This document shows positions 34,758 to 45,552 of a stretch of 64,000 nucleotides of DNA, piece by piece. A program made the translations under genes and the position numbers. This stretch comes from Terfezia claveryi. Lineage: Eukaryota > Ascomycota > Pezizomycetes > Pezizales > Pezizaceae. The notes under the pieces are model-generated. The model saw nothing but the letters and a program-made list of their open reading frames with translations. It was not told the origin of the DNA and ran no database searches. Numbering within the stretch: the first letter of the stretch is position 1; each line of letters opens with the position of its first letter. The stretch is taken from the NCBI GenBank assembly GCA_015179025.1, contig WHUX01000142.1, positions 62,001-126,000 of the forward strand, written 5' to 3'.

Positions 34758-37700
34758 CTGAATTACTTACAGGAAGAAAAAAGGTTCATTGAGCATGAAC
34801 TAACAGAGTGTATGAGCATCGGCGTTTACCGTCCATGACTTCACATAGAGTTTTTTTTTTTTATAAAAATCCATGCATGAAATGTGCAAGGGGCAACTGA
34901 TTCTTGTGAGTTTTGCACCTTCTGTACCTAAGTACACCAAGCTCTGTAGATGGGCTTTTATTCAGAAGTAGAAGTTTTTGAGTGATTTTGGTAAAGCAGC
35001 GGTTTCTGAAGAAGGGCCGAAATTGGTTTAAAAAAAGAGCCCCTGTAGTTCGCATGCCCAAAACACGGCAAAACGTCGGAATTTATTCCCGCTTCCCTAA
35101 AATTTACATCTGCAATCTTATTTTTTATCTTATCATAGTGAGCAGTCCACAAGCAGTAATTACGCTCACTGATATCATACGAGGCTCTCGAGTACGACGC
35201 GGAGTTAGCCCCGGTGAGTGTCCGAAGACTTTTCCAGTTCCAGTATATAGGCAAAGCTAATCCCCCTTCTCTAGTACTCATCTTTTCTCCTCGTCCCGTT
35301 CCTTTGGCTCCTCCTTCGGGCGGAGAGGAGCAGAGATCACATCCCAAGGACAGTCTATTCAGTGGGGCTATCAAATTCAATACTTACTAGTCCTGCTTCC
35401 GTCCAATATACCTATACCTCGCAAATGGCAGCTTCTCATTGTCTTTTGCAACCTCCACAACTTTCGAGTCCGCTATGACTTCCCTCTAACAACCTCCTCC
35501 AAAGGAAATGTCCTTGTCGATCATCGCCTCACTCATATTGGAACAGTGTCTATGAGACCGTTGAATCCCCCAGAACCATATCCAACGAGGTTGATCCGCC
35601 CATTGCTGTAATATTAATCAAATCGAAGAGGCATCGAGTCGGGGATTACGGTACGATGTCATAACCCCCGACTCAACAATATACATTATCGTGCTATATC
35701 CTTTTGTGATACTAAGGATGGACGATCGTATAACGGCTCTCCTGCAAAAACAATCGCGACTATCCACCTATCTTGGACTTAAGCACCAGGATACAGGATA
35801 ATTATCACTACAGCCCCAGGTTTGATGCCTGGGGCATTTCCTGATACACCTTTTAGCCCATAATACTCTTTTCATGAAAGTGAGGAAAGGCTATTTGGCT
35901 ACCAGGTCACATACATTGGCTATCAACTGCAATCATTTTGGCACCAGCGGGTTAGGATGTCATATATTACCCCTGGGAATTACTTAAGGGTTTTCTTACG
36001 AATTATTTCCTTCACTTTGTCCATTTCTGCACACTCTCTCCTCTTGCTGCATTTCTGGGCTGGATCTCATGATACTCTTTTCTTGAAGCACGTACCACGT
36101 ATACGTCATGTGCGCATGTACTGTCATTAGCTGGACATGAATGAATCCTAAAGACCTTTTCCCTAATAGTAACTTTTAGAACTTAAGTGTTTCCGTGAAT
36201 GGACTATCGAAAATAATTAAATAGAGTAATCAATTTCCGATTAAAACGATGACGCTCCTCACGAGGTTCTTGCAGTCCAGTTGTCGTTTTGCATTCTGAC
36301 TAATTCACTGTATGGTGGTTGGACTGATGGAAAAAAAAGTCACAGTTGTGCATGCACATGTGATGTAGTAAGCGCTAGCTGATTAATTAGGTTTTTAACG
36401 CCACTTCCGCGCAGACCTACTTAACTTAGACCTAGCCGGCCAAAGCCGTTCAGGTGTCTCACGCAGCCCATGTGCTTTTCTATTTTTCTATGTCTGCCTA
36501 GAATATCCAAGACGGCGTTTTCAAGTAGACCAAGCTGCTTGAGGCATGACTAATGTTGCGTATTATTTTCAAACACTCACTAGCCTTTTGATTACATCCT
36601 CGCACATAAAGATATTTCATATAATATACGGTGTTATATTCCGATTTTATATTCTGGGGCTACACTGACAGGATCTCATGATAATTGGCCTCAATTGCGT
36701 GTCTGAAAAGAAAGAAAATTTTTGATTGCATGGCTGCAGAGAGTTAGATTCAGGGTGTTATTCGCCGGCAGTCCAAGTTGAAGCGTGAGTCATACATATT
36801 AGAAGGTTTGTATAATAGTGTGCGGAGGTAGAGCTCCTACAGAAGATCAGCAGTCTATAATGTAACAGTTGCCTGCAAGTTGCACAATACAGTATGGGTA
36901 ATTATCGACATCAGAGATTCCAGTGCTTCATTTGATTAGTGTACTCTATATGCATAAAGTATAGGGTAACAGTTAAACGTAAGGAAAGGAAGAAGTTGTA
37001 AGGAAGGATTCCGAAAGGAAATATACAAGAAAATTGGTATCTCCAAACCTGCATGCATATGCATGATGTACCACAATCGCACATGGAACAAAATTGGTGT
37101 CACTTTTTTTCTTTTAAAGTCTAGCACCGAAGCTATGGTCAGGAATGGTGTCCATGACAACTTAAGTTGGAATGCAATAGAGAATGATTGCATCGCAGGC
37201 CTAAAGGGGGAGGGGGTTGGTACTTACTATATTAGGAACGTTCATGGTAACACTGACTGCCGGGTCTTGATATCTAAACTGCCATGGGCCCAATGGTCCT
37301 TTATCAGTGGGCTGCAGAGGACGTCACAGGTGGCCAAGAAGCCAATGCCGCTCCTTTCCCACATGCTGTTGATCCATAGATAACATCATATTTTATTTAA
37401 TATATTTGGCCTTGTATTGTTTTGCATTATCTACTTTGTATAATGTGAATCTTTCTCCCGCTCTTCAGTTCTTAGAATCCTTGGGGTGGGGAAAGGTGCG
37501 TCAATCTCCTGCTTGTCCACACCTATGTACATTTTTAACATCTTGCTTATTTTCTCATTGCCATAAGAAACGCCCATGAATTTCACTGTGGTCCAACATC
37601 CTTATCATTCACAATTTACCTAAAGCCCAACAGTGCAGGACCAAGGTATCTACTCACATTCGGGAGCCATCGCCTCCGAATATAACATGCGCCAAAACGT

Positions 37701-38880
37701 CCAGCACCTCACAGTGGCATCCCCATCCCCATCTGTCACAATGCTTTCGACAGCATTAGAGTGCCAGGCGCCCGAAAAATGAACACCTTTTTATCTTACT
37801 GTGATACCTAAGTCTCGCGGGCAGGCAAATTTTCCTACCACATTCAACTTCGAGCCGGCTCGAGCCGACTCGAGCCCAGGCCTACCACATTGGCTCATAT
37901 TTTGGCCTGAGTGTCAAGCTAGATATCTCCCATAGACTAAGAAGCTGCGAATAACACAGCGCTTTGGTTCCAGGGCCACGTAGACCATGATAAGTAAAGT
38001 GACCTTGGAATAAAAATTTATGTTTGACCCGTGGATTTTTATGGTGAAGGGCAACATGCACTGTGCTACTATGTATATAGCAGAGAATTCCGAAACCCAG
38101 GAATCACACTAATACGTGCCAGGTTGACAGATAATGCAATTTCCATAACCACTCCTCCGGCACCATCCGAACTAAGTGCAGTAATCTTCACTACACATTT
38201 TTACCTTCCAAACTTCCAGACGCTCACACAACGTAATCCGAGAAGCCGGGCAAAGACTTCAGTTAAGTACGTGCAAAGCCCCTGAGACCATGGATGCAGT
38301 AGGCTTAACTGACACCAACTAGGCCTAACACCAACAATCCGAATACTCCCAACCGACATAACTGCTGCTGCTTCCATTCTATACAGCTGGTGCAGTGGCA
38401 GTGGTGCTTTGGCGGTATTCAACGTTGAAGCATTCAATTGTAAACAATTAAAAAGAAACACTCTAGTTCAAAGAGGGAGGCCCAGGCTTCTACCTTGAGA
38501 GCGATTCAACAATACTGGAGCATTCACTTGAACCAGAGCATTATGGGATGGACACCCGACAGCCCTGCTCCCCAAGCGAATATTAGGCAGGTATCTAAGA
38601 TTTTTCCATCTTTTCCCCTTACTGGTTCCATGAACTCCCAAGCTCAAGATGTATATTTGGAGGGTGGAGAGGTAAGTGGTAGGGCCGGACTGACTCGGGA
38701 TAGGTAGAAAGTTTCTCCGGCCTGGGACATGTACGTCCTACCTGTACAGTCCAGTGATTAGATAAGTCCAGGACCATCATCGAGACTACAATTGCAACAA
38801 TAACTCAACAACATAGCAAGCCCCGCAGTATCCGGCCGCCGCCCGCTTGACCAACATTGCAAATAGAACACATGCAATCT
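34758..38880. other. Long gene-poor stretch
   Basis: No supported genes. ORFs of 140, 106 and 92 codons at 34,958-35,380, 37,063-37,383 and 34,982-35,260 lack domains, and two of them overlap on opposite strands. A short imperfect hairpin (GAGTCGGGG...CCCCCGACTC) lies at about 35,637-35,674. Confidence 0.3.
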
Positions 38881-38972
38881 CGGAAAAAAAAAAACAACTC
38901 ATTGCTCCTAAGCGGTCCCGTTAGCGGACTATGAGGGGCCACCAGAAACACGGGTGGATGCAGGGACAAGGC
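38881..38972 (-). mobile_element. Longest SINE-family copy
   Basis: AACTCATTGCTCCTAAGC, GGTCCCGTTAGCGGACTATG and GGGCCACCAGAAACACGGG, then TGGATGCAGGGACAAGGC, extend the family core on the minus strand by about 50 bp compared with truncated copies. It shares this extension with 4,863-4,940. An A tract rather than a T tract precedes the core, so the tail end is rearranged. Confidence 0.55.
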
Positions 38973-39068
38973 AAGTTGATCTGCCATTTTTTTTTCTTTT
39001 TCTTTTTTTCTTTTTCTTTTTTTCTTTTTTCAGATACTTGTTACTCCTTGAGGAAAGTTAATCTGCCA
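38973..39068 (-). mobile_element. Truncated SINE with 14-bp target duplication
   Basis: AAGTTGATCTGCCA (38,973-38,986) and AAGTTAATCTGCCA (39,055-39,068) flank a long T-rich tract with interspersed C, then CAGATACTTGTTACTCCTTG. The T tract is the A tail on the minus strand. Inserted directly next to the older copy. Confidence 0.75.
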
Positions 39069-39129
39069 GGTCCGCACTAAGTACATAGATGGGATCAAAG
39101 CCCCGTGCTGTCACCGCTGACTGTAAATG

Positions 39130-39890
39130 AAACTCGCCAATAGACCAATGCAAATATTAGGTGAGCTCATGATAGATGTAACTAAAAAACCCTCCGTGGC
39201 CTCGAAGGGTTCATCCCGCTCCTTTCTCCAATCCGGCTTGTCCAGCTATTCCCAGCTGCGCTTGCTCCCCAGGAGGCTGGCTCTCATGCGTCTAAACCGT
39301 GGACAATTGAAGGTAATGTGCTTTCCATTCTCCACCGGGTGTCCACATTCGCAAGCCCTGTATTCTGCTTTGCCGATGTAGTACATCCAACTTCTCTGAG
39401 GACCTTAATCTGCCCACATCCAGGTGTAAGCTAAGGGTGCCTGGCGTGCCCATTCGCACCTTCTTGCCCCAAACTTTGCCTGGGTCTTGGCTTTCTCTCG
39501 GATAGCTTTGGAAGCTGCTCGTAGGCCCCCTTCGGTTGGCGTGCGGGCGGAACCTCTTATCTCGCCCAGGTGTGATTGGAATTAGGCCCTGCGGTCTGCC
39601 TTATCATTGCCTTCGATCCCTATTATGGCCTCCGACCTTTCTGTCCGCGGACCGGATAAGGGCTGGGCTGCTTTGATCTCCGCCTCGATATTCGAACCTT
39701 GGGGGTTCGCGTCTACTCATAATGCAGATAGCCTGTATTGCTGCTTGGAAATCCGAGAAGATGGCTATCATATCTGAATCATCCGAGTTCAAGGCTACCG
39801 GTAACCGGATGGCCTGGGGCTGCATCAGCATGCACCAATTACTGGAGAATAATACGCATTGCCAAATGATGCCTACCGCCGCCTACAGGA
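39130..39890 (-). pseudogene. LINE 3'-end relic: RNase H and zinc knuckle
   Basis: Minus-strand frames give IFSDFQAAIQAI (second catalytic Asp of RNase H, about 39,750), then in another frame GIEGNDKADRRA (third RNase H motif, about 39,600). At 39,380-39,250 they give YRACECGHPVENGKHITFNC, the CxC...H...C knuckle that closes ORF2 of many fungal Tad-like LINEs. Frames are broken by stops and shifts. No RT domain is attached, so it is a 5'-truncated dead copy. Confidence 0.75.
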
Positions 39891-40080
39891 CTATGCAATG
39901 CAAAAGGATTTGCTATTGTTGTCGGCAGTGGATCAGGAAAGAAAGGGCAGATAGAGTATCTTTGTATGCACCATGGCAAGCCACGGAATACTACCTAGAC
40001 AGCTTGAGGAGTGAAAGCGAGAAACAAAATCCCGAGCCAAGGACTGCAAGTGGATGTGATTTCTCTCTTTTAAAAGGTTA

Positions 40081-40374
40081 ATGGCGGGGCAGGTTCGAGG
40101 ATGGGTTTTGACTGTTAAGGATTTAACACATGTGCATCAATTGGAGGTTGAAATGCAGCATATATTTGCCCGCGAACGCAACTGCACCAACAGACAAAAT
40201 ATGGGAGTAGAAGACACGTCCGGCGATGCCTCTAATATACCACATCAGAAACCGATCATTCAAGGGTTTGTTCCACCTGCTCTAAACAAGTTCGGCCAAA
40301 AAAATGCCAAGGGAAAATCCAAGGGACGTGCTCTAGCTGGCGGAAAGAAATTCACATACCAAAAAGCGCTGTAG
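40081..40374 (+). CDS. Unrecognised 97-codon ORF next to the LINE relic
   Basis: Starts MAGQVRGWVLTVKDL and ends with a basic stretch, GKSKGRALAGGKKFTYQKAL. Basic Gly/Lys tails of this kind occur at the C-termini of some fungal pogo/Fot1-type transposases, so a transposase remnant is possible. The preceding frame (39,722-40,081) overlaps it by one base (TAATG). No catalytic motif is visible and I would not call it functional. Confidence 0.2.
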   Translation: MAGQVRGWVLTVKDLTHVHQLEVEMQHIFARERNCTNRQNMGVEDTSGDASNIPHQKPIIQGFVPPALNKFGQKNAKGKSKGRALAGGKKFTYQKAL

Positions 40375-40812
40375 GAGGTGTGAGGTCAGCCATCAAGAGA
40401 CAGAGGGGGTTATTTCAGTAATTTCTTCTACTGCTCCAATGTAAAATTAGTAGCTGGAGATCATTTGACGTCGTTTGCTTTGCTTTGGAAATAAACTCTT
40501 CGACCATATAACTTTACATGCGCTAGTTGCGAGAAACTACCTGACGTCATGACCCAGGCCGGAGAAACTTTCTACCCGTCCTGAGTCAGTCCGTGATGGG
40601 GCAAAGGCCTGCGAACTAGCAGGCAGACTTGGGAGAGACATGTTCAGGAAAAGGGTATGCTGTATGCTGGACAGCCTTGGTGGTTAAGACTAGCGGCAGG
40701 AATGTACGTGGGAGGACACACAGTCATGGATGCAGAAATAGATGTATGTAGTGGTGTTGGTGTAAGATTACGAGGTTATGAAGGGAGGAATCTTGGTAGA
40801 GGAGAGAGAAAT

Positions 40813-41230
40813 TGTAGTTGCTTATTCTGCGTAGCTATCTAGATATCGATATAGACTTATTGCTAGGGTCCTAGTGCTCTGCGTAAAAGTAAAATTACTC
40901 GAGTGCGCTTATATCTGTCTTGTTCTACCATCTCTTCCCTTTCGGACATCCAGGTCTCAACACTTTACCTTACATTTCCTTTCTAGGCAAACCGGCGAGA
41001 GTATTTCCTACAGTTGGATAGTGTAAGAGCAAAAGACGGTATGCTCTGTGTATTCTTGCCTGAGGGGCTTTCTCGAGAGGACTCCCTCTCTCTCTATATA
41101 TACAGGTCTCTGACAGTATGCTAGTTCCTTCCTCTTTCCCCTTCGAGGATTCCTCTTCTCTCTATGCATACAGGTCTAGCTATATCTACAGGTCTGGTAC
41201 TTCCCCTTTAGGTAAGGGAACCTTATAGTA
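40813..41230 (-). repeat. Putative 3' LTR of element D
   Basis: On the minus strand a purine tract AAGAGGGGG (polypurine-tract-like, just right of 41,230) precedes TACTATAAGG, which would be the LTR start after TG-to-TA decay. The stretch contains TATATATAGAGAGAG and ends near GCAACTACA. It follows the element D pol relic in the expected place; no second LTR is present to confirm the ends. Confidence 0.45.
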
Positions 41231-41389
41231 CCCCCTCTTAAAAGAGAGAGGTCTCCAGCCTCGACAATCTCCAGTCATTTGTAATATCAACCACATAAAA
41301 AAATGAGATGAAGGAAAGAAACAGCAAAAACAATGGAGCAGAAAGAAAGAAAACATGCAGACAATTACAAGCAATCCTCTAATGCTGTC

Positions 41390-43800
41390 ATCCTTCCCAA
41401 GGTCTCTTCACTTTCCTGGCTCTTCCTAATCTCCTTGGTCCCCTGATTACTGCTTCTACCTCTTCCTCTTCTATTAGTTCATCCTCTTTTATCATTGGGT
41501 TTGCTTCTTTTATTGCTAGACTTGCTTCCTTCATTGCTGACAATGCTTATTGAAGGTGTTGTTTAATCAAGTCACTCCATTCAAGGCAATCGACTTCCTC
41601 TTTCTATTCTATATCTTCTTTATCATTATAGACTACTAGGTATTCCTTCTTTCCTCCTAACTCTCTATGTCCTGAAATCCTTAAGGCTTGCCTCTCAATC
41701 CTCTTGCTTGGTTCCATCTCTTCCTCTTCTTCCTCTCTTGAAGTGTACTTCCTCAGGTACTCTATAGATATTACATCATACATTTTCAATCCTCTAGTAC
41801 TTTAATTCTATATGCTTCTAAGTTCACTATATCCACTATCCTTACTAGTTGTAAGGTAGGATCAAGTTTGTTTTTTCATTTAAACAGGCCTGAATGTATG
41901 AGCCTTGTAAGCTCATTTGGTCTAAATATGATGGGGTTGTGTCATTTGTCGAAGTACTTCTTTTGGCTTTTTTGGATTGCTTGCAGGGCTGTTTTGGCAG
42001 TGTCTCGTCTATCTTATAGTTCTCTAGCCTAATCTTCTACATTTATAGAGTGAGTTGCTAGGTGAATGGATATGCCTCCAAATGTTTTCAGGTTTATTGC
42101 ATATAGTAATTCGAATGGTGTCTTGCCAGTTGTTAAGTATAGTATTTAGTTGTATACGAACTCAATGGTAGGGAGTAGGTTGACCTAGCCAGTCCTTGGG
42201 AACTCTAGTACCAGTATGTACAACATTGCCTTTATTATTTGATTAGTCCTTTCTGATTGACCATTTGCCTGTGGGTAATATACTGTTATGAGAGCAACCT
42301 TAGTTCTTGCATATAATATAAGAGTTTTCCAGAAAGAGCTAACAAAGTATTGATTATAGTTACTGATTATCTTCGTAGGTACTCTCTAGATAGGGTATAC
42401 CTTCTCAAAGTATTGTTTTGTGAACTATTCGGCTGTTGTTGTTTTTTTGTATAAGATAAGGAGTACTGCCTTCGTAAATTTATCTGTTACTATCACTATA
42501 GTATTATAGCCTCGACATGGTGGTAACACTTCTACGAAGTCTATATAGATCACTTCTAGTGGGTTTTTTAGGATTGCTATTGGTATTAGATTGCCTGATT
42601 TTCTGGAGGTGTCTGTCTTAACCAGTTGACAAGTCTTGTAAGATCTGTAGTATATTTTTATGTCTTTTGTTATAGATGGCCAATAGAAGTATGACTTTAT
42701 ATAATTGAGTACTCTCTTAAAGCCTGGATACACCAGTTCCTTATAGATTCTATACATGATCTTATCATATGCCCTTTGTAGTATGCATATATATCTTGCA
42801 GTCCCAACATATCTTATAAGGATTCTATCCTCTAAAGAACTATACTTTAGTTCACTTCTCTGATGTTCAACTCATTCAAGCTGTTCACTGACAGTCTCAC
42901 TCTAAATATCCACTACTCTAGGGTTTGACTTATTTGCTTTTGTGTCTTGCCAGTGGCCTATAAAGTCTTTATTATCCTCATATGAGTTTGCTATTTTTTT
43001 CCAGATATTGTCATCCAGCCAAGAAATCAATGTAAAGGTTTTCTGTATTAGAAATCTTAATAGGGGGTCTATATTAAAGTAGGTTAGACCTGGTCTGTAT
43101 GTTATTTGAATTTTTACTCTGAAAGGATTCAATAATATGGCCCATCGATAGATTCTGGAATTAGTTGTTTGTTTTATATTCCATAGCTATTGAAGGGTAT
43201 GGTGGTCCATAATAACTATCAGGGCCTCACAGCCATCAATGTAGTATGACAATTTCTAGAAGTACTAGTATACCCCTAAGTATTCTAGCTTAGTTACTGT
43301 ATAGTTCCTTTCTATAGGCATTAGGTATCCTGATATAAATAGTATGGGGTATTGTTTTCCTTCAAACTCTTGTTAGAAGGTGTCTCTAATTCCTTTTCCT
43401 AATGTATCTGTATAGAGGAAGAATGGTTTAGTGAAGTCTAGATATCTCAGTATTAGGGTATTGCTTAGCCTCTTCTTCAGTTCATTCAATACTTTCCTTC
43501 TAGCTACCATTGGCTCTACTAGTCTTCTGTCCACTTGTCTTACTCTAGCCTTCACATCTTTTGGATTTGCCTTTATTTTAGATGTTTCTCTATGTTTCAG
43601 CACTGAAGTCAAAGGCTCTATGATGATGATGAATCTTAGGATAAATTAGCAATAGTATGAGAATTGGCCTAGGATCTGTCATAGTTGTTTTACTGTTAAT
43701 GGAAAAGGTAGTGAGGTAACAGCTTCTGTCTTTATTGACAGTATTCATAAGCCTAGATGGTTTACTCTATAGCTATCACAACCATATTCTTAGTCTTGAT
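41390..43800 (-). pseudogene. Element D: decayed Ty3/Gypsy pol (RT end, RNase H, integrase, chromodomain)
   Basis: Minus-strand fragments in order are: VKQL, QILGQFSYY and IEPLT (end of RT, 43,720-43,610); LRYLDFTKPFFLYTDTLGKG (RNase H start); and ITYRPGLTYFNIDPLLRF (RNase H end). These are followed by VLNYIKSYFYWPSITKDIK, CQLVKT and IYIDFVEVLPP (integrase zinc region and first catalytic Asp, 42,757-42,425). At 41,789-41,604 a Glu-rich stretch followed by KEYLVVYNDKEDIEWKEEV-like codons resembles a chromodomain. The sequence is AT-rich with many TAG/TAA codons. The 5' half is missing where the LTR of A2 begins at about 43,812. Confidence 0.7.
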
Positions 43801-43811
43801 TTGACACTTGA

Positions 43812-44296
43812 TATCACAACCATGTGCTCAGTTGTCTTTGTCATTACCTGTGATCACAGGTGATGAGTTATTATCATTGTTGCCTTTATCATCACCTGCG
43901 ATTACAGGTGATAGGTTATTATTACCTTGCTTGGCTTCCGAGATAGGGATCTTGGAAAGCTTATTCCTTCCATTATCCTAGCCTGGAATTATGTATATAT
44001 ATCCCCTGTCCCTCATACTGTCATTGGATCCCTATCTAACATCTTGTATACCTAATACAGGACCTTACTTCTTCTAGCACTTGTACATCTCCCTTGTGCA
44101 CCTCCTTGTCTCATGAACAGTTCTGCAGCCCTGCTACCTCCTACTACTCCCGTGTGCCTCTCTCACCCTCATCCTTGCCCCTGTTCTAGCCTTTTCCCCT
44201 AGTCACACACGTAGTATTCCTACGTGTATGTTACCCTAGCCTTGTCCTTGCCTCGATGTACCCCTTAGTCACCTTGCCCCCGAAGCCATCATTACA
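43812..44296 (+). repeat. 5' LTR of decayed element A2
   Basis: Homologous to the A1 5' LTR: TCACAACC start, CATCTCCCTTGTGCACCTCC, TAGTCACACACGTAG and CATTACA end. TG at the start has become TA. Its 5' part also holds two 22-nt palindromes (43,843-43,864 and 43,891-43,912) absent from the A1 LTR. Confidence 0.7.
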
Positions 44297-44335
44297 CTAT
44301 GTTGGATCACCCTGACCAACTGGTATATCTACATT

Positions 44336-45532
44336 ATAGCAACTCAAGAAACCACTCCTATGCTTCTAGAAGCTAGGTTCCAAGCCTGGTAAGTACTGCC
44401 AATCCTAAAAAATCAGACCAACTTTGACAACTATCACAATACCATCATCGACATTTACCTTGCTGCGGACACCATGGGTTTGCAACTAGAAGCAGCCATG
44501 TGTGAAACCCAACAGAAACTGGCTAGAGCCGAAGATAAAATCACAATACTTATAGAGGACCTTATATCCTGCCAGAAGGACTTGGCCAATGAAAAGAGGA
44601 CTATCTAAACCCTGACCAGGGCTCTGGACACCATAAACCCTGGAAATCAGGCACCTCAAGCCCCAAAAATACAGGACCTCTCCACTCCACCAAAATTTAA
44701 GGGTAAAAGGTCCTACCTCAAACCTTGGAAAAACTCAATCAATATCAAGCTAAATAGAGATACTGCAAAGTTCCCTACCATCCAACACTGCTTGGTCTAC
44801 ATATACGGCCTATTGGAGGATAAAGCCTTAGATTAAGTCTAACCATACATCCAAGACTCGAGTATCAAACTAGCAGACATTCCTGCACTATTCACTATCC
44901 TCGATTGGGCGTTTAGAGATCCAGACCCAGTAGGAATAGCAACTAGAGCCCTTCGGGCCCTAAAACAACAAAGCAATGACCTCTCGACATATGTAGCTAA
45001 ATTCTCGAGGCTAGCGGCAGAGGTACTATGGAATGACCAGATAAAACTAGAACAGTTCGAAGAGGACCTTAATGTTGAGATCAAAAAGCACCTTATTCTG
45101 TCTTCAGCCAAAACTCTTGAGGAGCTCATCGACCTAGCCTCGCAGGTGGAACAAAGGATGGTCAGGTTGGAGATGCAATAGGCCTGGATCTATCCTTCCC
45201 AGAACCCATCGCAACCCTGCCTCCAGAATCAGCACCCATAGAACCCATTGCAACCCCGCCTCTAGAATCAACCCCACCCAGTTAAGGCAGCACACCCTTC
45301 TATGGTAGTTGAGGGAACCACTCTAATGGATCTATCTTCGGGAAGACCCCGACTCACTCAGGGGGAAAGAGATCACTGCCGCAATAGTGGGCTATGCATT
45401 ACCTACAGCAAAGGAGACTATTTTATTGCAGCATATCCCCTCCGCAAGAACCACTCCCTAGGTGCCCATGCCATATCCGAGTCACGGATCAAAGAGGTTG
45501 ATAAGTCGGGAAAAGCTCTATCCCTTGCCTAG
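44336..45532 (+). pseudogene. Element A2 gag relic
   Basis: Aligns along its length with A1 Gag. The start codon is ATA where A1 has ATG, and several Gln/Trp codons are stops. Recognisable pieces are KFKGKRSYLKPWKNSI, LSTYVAKFSRLAAEV, and GLCITYSKGDYFIAAYPLRK, the knuckle with Cys and His positions lost. The frame ends at TAG 45,530-45,532, equivalent to the A1 gag stop. Confidence 0.8.
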
Positions 45533-45552
45533 TTACTGACACTAGCAAGGGA
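45508..45552 (+). promoter_or_regulatory. Conserved -1 frameshift signal in A2
   Basis: GGGAAAA (45,508-45,514), a 5-nt spacer, then TCCCTTG/CAAGGGA and CTAGT/ACTAG arms (45,521-45,552), matching A1 at the same place in gag. Spacer and loop each differ by one base from A1, the outermost pair is lost, and the other pairs are intact. Confidence 0.65.
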
